Below, piece after piece: positions 23,258 through 34,113 of a stretch of 34,113 bases of DNA. The stretch covers positions 1-34,113 of the forward strand of contig JAOAHQ010000059.1 in NCBI GenBank assembly GCA_026415155.1, written 5' to 3'. Below the pieces are notes generated by a model, which was given only the letters and a program-made list of their open reading frames with translations, had not been told where the DNA came from and made no database searches. Source of the DNA: Rhodocyclaceae bacterium (GTDB taxonomy: Bacteria > Pseudomonadota > Gammaproteobacteria > Burkholderiales > Rhodocyclaceae). The position numbers and the translations under genes were made by a program. Numbering within the stretch: the first letter of the stretch is position 1; every line of letters starts with the position of its first letter.

Positions 23258-25116
23258 GCGTTGCCAGTCAGTTGAGCATAGAGCAGCGGCAGCCGGTCGG
23301 GCAGATCTTCGGGTTTGCGCACGATGGTATAGCCCGCCGGGCCGAACAGATGCGGCAAGTAGCCGGCGCCGGCGCGGTCGATGGTGACGCAAAAGGGCTT
23401 GATGCCGGCCTCGCGCGCCTCGATCAGGGCCTTCCTCGTGTCCTCGATGCCGTAGCGGCCTTCATAAAGGTCGATGTCGTGCGGCTTGCCATCGGAGAGG
23501 ATGATCATCAGGCGGCGGTGGGCGGGCTGCTTTTCCAGCAATTGCGTCGCACGCCGCAGCGCCGCGCCCATGCGCGTGTAATAGCCGGGCTTCAAGGCCG
23601 CGATGCGCCCGCGCGCCGCGGCATCGAGCGGCCGGTCGAAGGGCTTGATCTCGTGGAAGCGCACCAGGCTGCGCTTCAGGGACGAGAAGCCATAGAAGGC
23701 GAAGGCATCGCCGGTCGCCGAGAGCGCTTCGCCGAAGAGCAGGAGGCTGTCGCGGATCACGTCGATCACCTTCTGCGTGTCGTTGACATGGGCATCGGTC
23801 GATAGCGACAGGTCGGCGAGCACCAGGCAGGCCAGATCCCGTTCGGTCGGCCGGTAATTGAGATAAGCCCCAGCGCCGGAAAAATGCCAGCCGGCGAGGC
23901 GGTCGGCGGCGATGCGCACGCAGGCGTCGATGTCGAGTTCCGTGCCTTCGGGCTGCGCCTTCAGCCAGCGTCTCACAGGCGCGAGCGCTGCGAACTGGTT
24001 CTTCAACTTCCGTGCCTGGCGGCGCAGGCGTTCCGGCAACGGCTGCGGTTCGGCCGCGCGCGCGATCATCGTCTGCAGGCGGCAAAAATCCGGCTTCATC
24101 GCCTGGCGCTTGTAGTCCCATTCGGGCAAGGGAATGCCGGGGCCGAGCAAGAGGTCGTCCTCGCTTTCCGCCGGCAGATCGAGATCGAAGCGCACCTTCG
24201 AGGCGACGCGCTGCTCGCCCTCGGCGAGCGTGAGTTTCTCGAGCGATTCGGCGGCGCGGCCGGCATGCGGATTCTCGTCCTCGTCGAGCGCGCGGTTGAC
24301 GCGCAGATATTCGGCCCAGGACAGCAGGCTCTCGGCGCGAAACAGCAAAATCAGCGGCGCTTCGTTCTCCGGCAGATCATTGCGTTCGGCCTGGTAGCGC
24401 TTGTTCTCGGCCTGTTCTTCCTTCGGCTGCGTCCCCTCGTCCTCGGCAGCGGCCGCATCGCGCTTGTGCCGCTTTGCCTCGGCCGGCGGGGCAGGGTAAA
24501 GCCACAGCGGCACCGGCTGCAAGGCTTTCGCCTTGGCGCGGGAAAGCGGCGGCAATGTGGCCACGCTGCCGGGCTCGAGCAGCGCCTGGCGCACGGCGCG
24601 TTCCTGCGCCGCCTCGTCGGGCGGCAGCTTCTCGGGCGGCATGCGCTCTTCGAGCACGGCCGCGACGAGCCGCCGATAACGGGCTTGCAGGCCCGGATAG
24701 CGCTGCAGCGTCGCCCAGCAGGCGAACTGGTTTTGCACGATCCATTCGTGCGAGAAGCGTTCCAGCGCCGGGCCGGCGGAAGCCGCCAGTGCGGCAAGCC
24801 ACACATAGAGCTCGCGGTTCAAACCCGGCGCTGGCAGGACGGCAAGGCGCGGCGGCAGACGCAGCGTCTCGTGATCGAGCGCGGCGTGGGCCGTGCGCTC
24901 GCCGATGCCGGCGATGCGTTGCAGGAAGCCGCGGCGCGCGCCGTGCGCCGCGTCGGCCGCCGCCGCGACGCGCAAGCCGGGATCGCCGCCCAGGGCGCGG
25001 AAGATCACGCCGAGCGTCTTTTCGATGTCCTTGAGCTCGATGGCGGCGGCCGGGTAATCGCGCCGCGCCGCCTCTCTGATCCAGCGATCCCAGAGGCTGC
25101 CGATCCACGCTTCCAT
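23254..25116 (-). CDS. norD: Nitric oxide reductase activation protein NorD (von Willebrand A domain)
   Basis: A 620-residue cytoplasmic protein with a C-terminal von Willebrand factor A domain. The metal-binding MIDAS residues are visible as DLSLST around residue 435, with later parts of the fold in MIILSDGKPHDID. The N-terminal two thirds are helical, with a charged, low-complexity middle (RHKRDAAAAEDEGTQPKEEQ). NorD works with the AAA ATPase NorQ to insert the non-haem iron of the nitric oxide reductase catalytic subunit. It begins directly after norQ. Confidence 0.93.
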   Translation of the reverse strand: MEAWIGSLWDRWIREAARRDYPAAAIELKDIEKTLGVIFRALGGDPGLRVAAAADAAHGARRGFLQRIAGIGERTAHAALDHETLRLPPRLAVLPAPGLNRELYVWLAALAASAGPALERFSHEWIVQNQFACWATLQRYPGLQARYRRLVAAVLEERMPPEKLPPDEAAQERAVRQALLEPGSVATLPPLSRAKAKALQPVPLWLYPAPPAEAKRHKRDAAAAEDEGTQPKEEQAENKRYQAERNDLPENEAPLILLFRAESLLSWAEYLRVNRALDEDENPHAGRAAESLEKLTLAEGEQRVASKVRFDLDLPAESEDDLLLGPGIPLPEWDYKRQAMKPDFCRLQTMIARAAEPQPLPERLRRQARKLKNQFAALAPVRRWLKAQPEGTELDIDACVRIAADRLAGWHFSGAGAYLNYRPTERDLACLVLADLSLSTDAHVNDTQKVIDVIRDSLLLFGEALSATGDAFAFYGFSSLKRSLVRFHEIKPFDRPLDAAARGRIAALKPGYYTRMGAALRRATQLLEKQPAHRRLMIILSDGKPHDIDLYEGRYGIEDTRKALIEAREAGIKPFCVTIDRAGAGYLPHLFGPAGYTIVRKPEDLPDRLPLLYAQLTGNA

Positions 25117-25914
25117 CTATTTGCCAAAGGTGGCGAGCACCACTTCCTCGAGCGCGGCGGCGACTTCGACGTCGTCGGTGAGCGCCTCGATGAGCGCGGC
25201 GCGGCAGGCGGCCACGGGATCCATGCCGTCGCGGATCAGGATCGCGGCATAGACCAAGAGCCGCGTGCTGGCGACCTCTTCGAGATCGACGTCCTTCAGC
25301 GCGCGCAACGCGCGGCCGATATTGACCAGTCGCTTCGCGGTCATCGGATCGCAGCCGGTCTCGCCGACGAGGATCGCTTCCTCGCGCGAGGCCTCGGGAA
25401 AATCGAAGCGCAGCGCGACGAAGCGCTGGCGCGTCGAGGGTTTCATGCCTTTGAGGAAATTCTGGTAGCCCGGGTTGTAGGAGACGACGAGCATGAAGGA
25501 ATCCGGCGCATGCAGGACTTCGCCGGTGCGGTCGATCGGCAGCACGCGGCGGTGGTCGGCCAAGGGGTGGATCACCACCGTGGTGTCCTTCCTCGCCTCG
25601 ACGACTTCGTCGAGGTAGCAGATGCCGCCTTCGCGCACCGCGCGCGTCAGGGGCCCGTCGGACCAGACGGTGGCGCCATCGGTGATCAGATGCCGGCCAA
25701 CGAGATCGGCAGCGGTCAAATCGTCGTGGCAGGCGACGGTAAACAGCGGCAAGCCGAGCCTGGCGGCCATGTAGGCGACGAAGCGTGTCTTGCCGACGCC
25801 GGTCGGCCCTTTGATGAGCACCGGCAGGCGGTTGCGGTGGGCATGCTCGAAGAGTTCGATCTCGTTGCCGGCGGGTTCGTAGAAGGGCAGTGGTTGCGGG
25901 TGCGGGGCGTTCAT
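25117..25914 (-). CDS. norQ: AAA+ ATPase NorQ (MoxR/CbbQ family)
   Basis: A 265-residue AAA+ ATPase with Walker A GPTGVGKT (residues 36-43), Walker B GGICYLDEV and sensor-1 SFMLVVSYNP, followed by GYQNFLKGMKPSTRQRF, typical of the CbbQ/NorQ/GvpN family. It partners NorD in activating the nitric oxide reductase. The ATG at 25914 overlaps the norF stop (ATGA); the longer frame to 26037 runs back into norF and is not used. Confidence 0.94.
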   Translation of the reverse strand: MNAPHPQPLPFYEPAGNEIELFEHAHRNRLPVLIKGPTGVGKTRFVAYMAARLGLPLFTVACHDDLTAADLVGRHLITDGATVWSDGPLTRAVREGGICYLDEVVEARKDTTVVIHPLADHRRVLPIDRTGEVLHAPDSFMLVVSYNPGYQNFLKGMKPSTRQRFVALRFDFPEASREEAILVGETGCDPMTAKRLVNIGRALRALKDVDLEEVASTRLLVYAAILIRDGMDPVAACRAALIEALTDDVEVAAALEEVVLATFGK

Positions 25915-26171
25915 CGGAGTCCGAGCCAATAGGCGAGCAGGATGAGGGCGAGGGTAAGCATGAGCCAGCCCAGCATGATCGCGCGCCAAAACAGCCTGAC
26001 GCGCCGCAAGGCCATGAAGTCCTCGATGATCAACCAACCCTTGAGGGCCGAAATCACGAGCACCAAGGCGATGAGCGCCGGCCTTGGCTGGCCCGCCTTG
26101 CCGATGAGCCAGGTGAGCACGGTGGCGACCATCAGCGCCAGCCAGACGACATTGAGGAAATGGACGCTCAT
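25911..26171 (-). CDS. norF: NorF-like small membrane protein (cytochrome oxidase subunit IV-like)
   Basis: An 86-residue protein with three hydrophobic segments and the conserved middle ALVLVISALKGWLIIEDFMAL, as in NorF and prokaryotic cytochrome oxidase subunit IV proteins. It is an accessory protein of nitric oxide reductase. Its start overlaps the norE stop (ATGA) and its stop overlaps the norQ start, so all three are coupled. Confidence 0.85.
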   Translation of the reverse strand: MSVHFLNVVWLALMVATVLTWLIGKAGQPRPALIALVLVISALKGWLIIEDFMALRRVRLFWRAIMLGWLMLTLALILLAYWLGLR

Positions 26172-26770
26172 CGCATCACATAGACGAGGGGAAACAGGAT
26201 GATCCAGACGAGGTCGACCATGTGCCAGTAGGCCGCGCCGGTTTCCATGCCGCGATGATCCTGCGCCGAATAGCCGCCGGACAGGGCTTTCCGCCACACG
26301 AAGCCGAGGATCACCATGCCCAGCACCACGTGCATGGCATGGAACATGGTGAGCGCGAAGTAGAAGGTATAGAAGAGATTCGTTTCGAGACCGATGCCGG
26401 CAGCGAACTTGGCGCCATATTCGAAATACTTGACGACGAGAAAGCCGACGCCGGTCAGCATCGCAGCCAAAAGCCAGTGGGCGCTCGGCCGGCATCGGTT
26501 GCGCTTGATGGCCGCCACCGCGCGCGCCACACACCAGCTGCCGGTGATCAACAGCAGTGTATTGAGCATGCCGGCGTCGCTATCGAGCGTGCGCTGCATC
26601 TCGGCGAACAATTCGAGATGCCTGAGCCGCGTAAAGGCATAAGTGATAAACAGCGCGAAAAAGGCGGCGAGCTCGGCGAGGATGAAGACCCAGATGGCCA
26701 GATCGCCGGGAGGATGAGGGTGCGGCGGATGGCCAACGGAACGAAGAGCGTGGGCGTTCATGGCGGGCAT
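26168..26770 (-). CDS. norE: NorE-like haem-copper oxidase subunit III family protein
   Basis: A 200-residue membrane protein of the cytochrome oxidase subunit III family with five hydrophobic segments. Family features are GDLAIWVFILAELAAFFALF at the start, YFALTMFHAMHVVLGM in the middle, and GAAYWHMVDLVWIILFPLVY at the end. Next to norF and norQ it is best called NorE, an accessory subunit that raises nitric oxide reductase activity. Starts at 26770 (GGAG eight bases upstream) and 26761 are possible. Confidence 0.9.
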   Translation of the reverse strand: MPAMNAHALRSVGHPPHPHPPGDLAIWVFILAELAAFFALFITYAFTRLRHLELFAEMQRTLDSDAGMLNTLLLITGSWCVARAVAAIKRNRCRPSAHWLLAAMLTGVGFLVVKYFEYGAKFAAGIGLETNLFYTFYFALTMFHAMHVVLGMVILGFVWRKALSGGYSAQDHRGMETGAAYWHMVDLVWIILFPLVYVMR

Positions 26771-26785
26771 GGTCGAATCTCCCGC

Positions 26786-26827
26786 ACCATAGCGGGGCAG
26801 ACATCCCCGCGCCTTGACATGAAGCAA
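26786..26827 (-). promoter_or_regulatory. Candidate FNR/Dnr-controlled promoter of the norEFQD-nnrS operon
   Basis: On the minus strand TTGCT-TCAT-GTCAA (26814-26827) matches the FNR/Dnr consensus TTGAT/C-N4-A/GTCAA with one mismatch. Its centre is 32 bases from the centre of a TATGGT -10 element (26786-26791), exactly the spacing of class II FNR promoters (site centred at -41.5). The transcript would start about ten bases before the norE ATG at 26770, a very short leader. Confidence 0.5.
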
Positions 26828-26848
26828 GCGCCCGGTCGCGCGGCAGGA

Positions 26849-27154
26849 TCAGGCGACGGTAAAGAGGCGCTCGAACTGCGCCGTGTCGATCACTTGGCGG
26901 ACGTAACCGCGCGCGTTGTGCAGGGCGATGGTCTTGTCGTGCTTCTTGGCCTTGTCGCGCAACATGAGCAGCATGCCGAGCGCGGAGCTGTCGATGTATT
27001 CGAGGTTGCCCATGTCGATGCGGATTTCGGGCGCCTCGGCCTGCGCGAGGATGCGGTCGGCCTCGCTCATGAACTGGTTGCGCGTCGTGTAATCGAAACG
27101 CCCCGACAGGCGCATTGAGGCCTGTCCGCTCACTGTGCTGATCTCGATATCCAT
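26849..27154 (-). CDS. STAS-domain protein (anti-sigma factor antagonist type)
   Basis: A 101-residue single STAS domain. The conserved DSSALGMLLML motif carries the serine that partner-switching kinases phosphorylate, in the usual place at the start of a helix. Such proteins regulate sigma factors or signalling enzymes through a partner anti-sigma kinase, none of which is in this window. GGGAG precedes the ATG. It lies 78 bases upstream of norE on the same strand, but the FNR-like promoter between them suggests separate control. Confidence 0.88.
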   Translation of the reverse strand: MDIEISTVSGQASMRLSGRFDYTTRNQFMSEADRILAQAEAPEIRIDMGNLEYIDSSALGMLLMLRDKAKKHDKTIALHNARGYVRQVIDTAQFERLFTVA

Positions 27155-27242
27155 GCTAGAGCTCCCTGCGGGTCGTATTCCATTCGAAGATTAGCATATG
27201 CAAATCGAGGGCGTCCGGGAAAATCGGCGCTCGCGAGACGGC

Positions 27243-27680
27243 TCACTCCGCTTTGGCGGGCCGGTGCGGGCAGTCCTTCTTCACGCAGTCGGCATAGAGA
27301 TAGAGCGCATGTTCGACGACGGTGAAGCCGCGCTCTTTGGCGACCTTGTTCTGGCGCCGCTCGATCTCGGGATCGGCGAACTCTTCGACGCGGCCGCATT
27401 GCAAGCAGACCAGGTGATCGTGATGCGCCCCGTCGTTGAGCTCGAACACCGCCTTGCCCGACTCGAAGTGATGGCGCTCCAAAAGCCCCGCCTGCTCGAA
27501 CTGCGTCAGCACGCGATAGACGGTGGCAAGCCCAATGTCGATGTTGTCGGCGAGCAGCTGACGATAAACATCCTCGGCCGTCAAATGGCGCGTGGCGGAG
27601 CGCCGGAAGAGATCGAGGATCGTCATGCGCGGCACGGTGGCCTTCAGGCCGATGCTTTTGAGTTCTGCAGGGTCGGACAT
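27243..27680 (-). CDS. fur: Ferric uptake regulator Fur
   Basis: A 145-residue Fur-family repressor. The winged helix ([39 protein letters not shown]) is followed by the metal-site residues [34 protein letters not shown] and the C-terminal second cysteine pair DCVKKDC. Divergence from bamE is the standard betaproteobacterial arrangement and favours Fur over Zur or PerR. The ATG at 27680 is used; a TTG two codons upstream is possible. No clear Fur box was seen in the gap to bamE. Confidence 0.92.
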   Translation of the reverse strand: MSDPAELKSIGLKATVPRMTILDLFRRSATRHLTAEDVYRQLLADNIDIGLATVYRVLTQFEQAGLLERHHFESGKAVFELNDGAHHDHLVCLQCGRVEEFADPEIERRQNKVAKERGFTVVEHALYLYADCVKKDCPHRPAKAE

Positions 27681-27779
27681 GGGCAATGCGCAGGAGGGTC
27701 GGGAGGGCGATGAGGCATATGATATAGTTTTCGCCGCGAATTCGAAGCCGCTTCTGCGTAGCGCCCTCCTTACCCCGAC

Positions 27780-28999
<1,220 letters not shown>

Positions 29000-29013
29000 G
29001 CCGCCAAATCGGA

Positions 29014-29019
29014 TATAAT
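29014..29019 (+). promoter_or_regulatory. Candidate -10 element of a carAB promoter
   Basis: TATAAT occurs in the 89-base gap between dapB and carA, about 70 bases before the carA start. No convincing -35 hexamer stands at the right distance, so either an activator is needed or transcription from upstream also reads into carA. Confidence 0.4.
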
Positions 29020-29088
29020 GCGGCGGTTTGGCCAACATCCTGTTTTTTCTGGATTGTTGCGCCGCAGTCACCGTCCAGGAGCCCGATT

Positions 29089-30220
29089 TTGACCGCATTC
29101 CCGTCCGCACTGCTCGCCCTTGCCGACGGAACGGTATTTCGGGGCAAGAGTATCGGCGCCCTCGGCAGCTCGGTCGGCGAAGTGGTGTTCAACACCGCGA
29201 TGACCGGCTACCAGGAGATTCTCACCGATCCCTCCTATGCGCGTCAGATCGTGACGCTCACCTACCCGCACATCGGCAACACCGGCGTCAATCGCGAAGA
29301 CTGCGAAGCCGGCCGCATCCATGCCGCCGGGCTGGTGATCCGCGACCTGCCGCTCATTGCCTCGAACTTCCGTTCCGAACGGACGCTTTCCGACTATCTG
29401 AAGAGCGAAAACGTCGTCGCCATCGCCGACATCGACACGCGCAAGCTCACGCGCATCCTGCGCGAAAAAGGCGCGCAGGCTGGCTGCCTGATGGCAGGCG
29501 ACATACTTGATGCCGAGGCCGCCATCGCCCAGGCGCGCGCCTTTCCCGGTCTTGCCGGCATGGATCTCGCCAAGGTCGTGAGCACCGATCGGCCTTACAC
29601 TTGGACGGAAGGCGAATGGCGGCTGGGCCAAGGCTACGTGCCGCAGACCAACCCGAAATACCACGTCGTCGCCTACGACTTCGGCGTCAAGCGCAACATC
29701 CTGAGGATGCTCGCTAGCCGCGGCTGCCGGCTCACCGTCGTGCCGGCGCAAACGCCGGCCGCCGAAGTGCTGGCGATGGACCCCGATGGCGTCTTCTTTT
29801 CGAACGGGCCAGGCGACCCGGAACCCTGCGATTATGCGATCGCCGCGATCCGCGAGTTTCTAGACCGCAAGCTGCCCTGCTTCGGCATTTGTCTTGGCCA
29901 CCAGCTCATGGGGCTCGCGGCGGGCGGCAAGACGCTCAAGATGAAGTTTGGCCACCACGGCGCCAACCACCCCGTCAAAGACCTGGAAAGCGGCCGGGTG
30001 CTGATCACGAGCCAGAACCACGGCTTCGCCGTCGATCCGGCAAGCCTGCCGGCCAATGTCAAGGTGACCCATGTCTCGCTCTTCGACGGCAGCTTGCAGG
30101 GCCTGCGCTGGACGGACCGGCCGGCGCTCTGTTTCCAGGGCCATCCCGAGGCGAGCCCCGGGCCGCATGACGTCGCTTATCTATTCGATCGCTTCATCGG
30201 CATGATGGAGAAGAACGAGC

Positions 30221-30228
<8 letters not shown>
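29089..30228 (+). CDS. carA: Carbamoyl-phosphate synthase small subunit (glutaminase)
   Basis: CarA releases ammonia from glutamine and passes it to CarB for carbamoyl phosphate, used in arginine and pyrimidine synthesis. The 379-residue protein has the N-terminal CPSase domain ([20 protein letters not shown]) and a class I glutaminase with [13 protein letters not shown], the nucleophile Cys in [12 protein letters not shown], and the His/Glu pair in [13 protein letters not shown]. The start codon is TTG: AGGAG seven bases before 29089 and the family N-terminus leave no better choice. carB overlaps it by eight bases. Confidence 0.97.
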
Positions 30229-33480
<3,252 letters not shown>

Positions 33481-33484
<4 letters not shown>

Positions 33485-33957
33485 GCAAGGTACCGCTCAC
33501 CTTGCGCGGGGCAGAACTCCTGCGGCAGGAATTGCATCGCTTGAAAACCGTCGAGCGGCCGGCGGTGATCGCGGCGATCGCCGAGGCGCGCTCGCATGGC
33601 GACCTTTCCGAGAACGCCGAATACGATGCCGCCAAGGAGCGGCAAGGCTTCATCGAAGGCCGCATCGCCGAGATCGAGAGCAAGCTCGCCAATGCGCAGA
33701 TCATCGACCCCAAATCGCTCGATGCCGATGGCCGCGTCGTCTTCGGTGCCACGGTGGAACTCGAAGACATCGACCTCGGCCAGACCGTCACTTATCAGAT
33801 CGTCGGCGACGACGAGGCCGATCTCAAGCAGAACAAGATTTCCTTGAATTCGCCGGTCGCCCGCGCCTTGATCGGCAAGTATGCCGGCGACGTCGTCGAG
33901 GTGCACACGCCCGGCGGCCGCCGCGAATACGAGATCCTCGACGTCCGTTACGAGTGA
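33481..33957 (+). CDS. greA: Transcription elongation factor GreA
   Basis: GreA rescues backtracked RNA polymerase by stimulating transcript cleavage. The 158-residue protein has the N-terminal coiled coil carrying the acidic tip ([20 protein letters not shown]) and the C-terminal FKBP-like domain ([36 protein letters not shown]). The length and motifs are standard. AGGAG seven bases before the ATG sits inside carB. Confidence 0.97.
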
Positions 33958-33972
33958 TCTGGCCTCAATAAA

Positions 33973-34113
33973 ATCGAGTAGGGGACGGGGTCACCCCCGT
34001 CGCCCTCTCACACCACCGGACGTGCGGTTCCGCATCCGGCGGTTCATTGAACACACTGGAGTCGTCGCATCGTATCGAGCAGCGACACCAGACCTAAGCG
34101 ATCAAAGAAGGAC
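33973..34113 (-). mobile_element. 3' end of a group II intron (probably class C)
   Basis: Read on the minus strand, the stretch shows the domain V hairpin (34013-34044: CCGCCGGA, TGCGG-AA-CCGCA, a two-base CG bulge, TCCGGTGG). A domain VI-like stem (GACGGGG / CCCCGTC) follows, and the sequence ends in CTACTCGAT at 33973, the AY ending usual for these introns. A CGC at the base of domain V fits the class C catalytic triad. The rest of the intron lies beyond the window. It is inserted 16 bases after greA, in the opposite direction. Confidence 0.75.
34044..34113 (-). CDS. Group II intron reverse transcriptase/maturase, C-terminal end (partial)
   Basis: The last 22 codons of a minus-strand frame enter from the window edge (SFFDRLGLVSLLDTMRRLQ, then CVQ and stop). 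The FDRLGLVSL segment resembles the end of LtrA-type maturases of bacterial group II introns. Its position just before domain V is where such frames end. Confidence 0.55.
   Translation of the reverse strand, partial: SFFDRLGLVSLLDTMRRLQCVQ

Noticed and set aside
23884..25932. A 682-codon plus-strand frame opposite norD and norQ
   Set aside because: Antisense shadow of two recognisable genes; the composition is typical of reversed GC-rich coding sequence.
26168..26770. Reading the subunit III-like gene as part of an aerobic cytochrome oxidase
   Set aside because: No oxidase subunit I or II is nearby, and the coupled norF, norQ and norD genes favour NorE.

Overview
The window looks like a chromosomal segment of a GC-rich, facultatively denitrifying betaproteobacterium, most likely from the Rhodocyclales / Sterolibacteriaceae area. 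I infer this from the fur-bamE and dapB-carA-carB-greA order, from the Pseudomonas/betaproteobacterial narXL-narK1K2GHJI layout, and from protein character. No database search was run.

Layout. (1) 1-1919: the start of an unknown minus-strand gene, the C-terminal remnant of a FadL-type outer-membrane protein, and a 1260-bp IS3-family element (660-1919) that cuts the remnant off; no target duplication is visible. (2) 1920-16063, all minus strand: a radical SAM/SPASM gene, the nitrate sensor-regulator pair narX-narL, two NarK transporters, the respiratory nitrate reductase narGHJI, and a DsrC/TusE-family gene lacking both family cysteines. A clear intrinsic terminator follows. (3) 16119-17787: a candidate 48-residue peptide gene just ahead of the radical SAM gene, a MarR regulator, and a divergent plus-strand set consisting of a second DsrC/TusE-like gene (one cysteine only) and a CBS-domain protein apparently split by a frameshift. 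A strong terminator ends it. (4) 17890-21611, minus strand: a TetR-controlled tripartite exporter of MacAB/DevBCA type, with overlapping genes and a promoter carrying a palindromic operator. (5) 21612-22093: non-coding, with a 218-bp inverted-repeat element full of hairpins. (6) 22094-26770, minus strand: norE-norF-norQ-norD-nnrS, accessory genes of nitric oxide reductase, translationally coupled, behind a candidate FNR/Dnr box; the catalytic norCB genes are absent here. (7) 26849-33957: a STAS protein, fur, then bamE, dapB, carA, carB, greA. (8) 33973-34113: the 3' end of a minus-strand group II intron with the C-terminus of its reverse transcriptase.

Taken together, nitrate is sensed by NarX/NarL, imported by NarK1/NarK2 and reduced by NarGHI with NarJ as chaperone. 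The nor-accessory and nnrS genes handle the downstream nitric oxide step. The least explained part is the association of the nitrate operon with a peptide-modifying-type radical SAM enzyme, a small candidate substrate, a MarR regulator, and two DsrC-like proteins whose redox cysteines are missing or incomplete.
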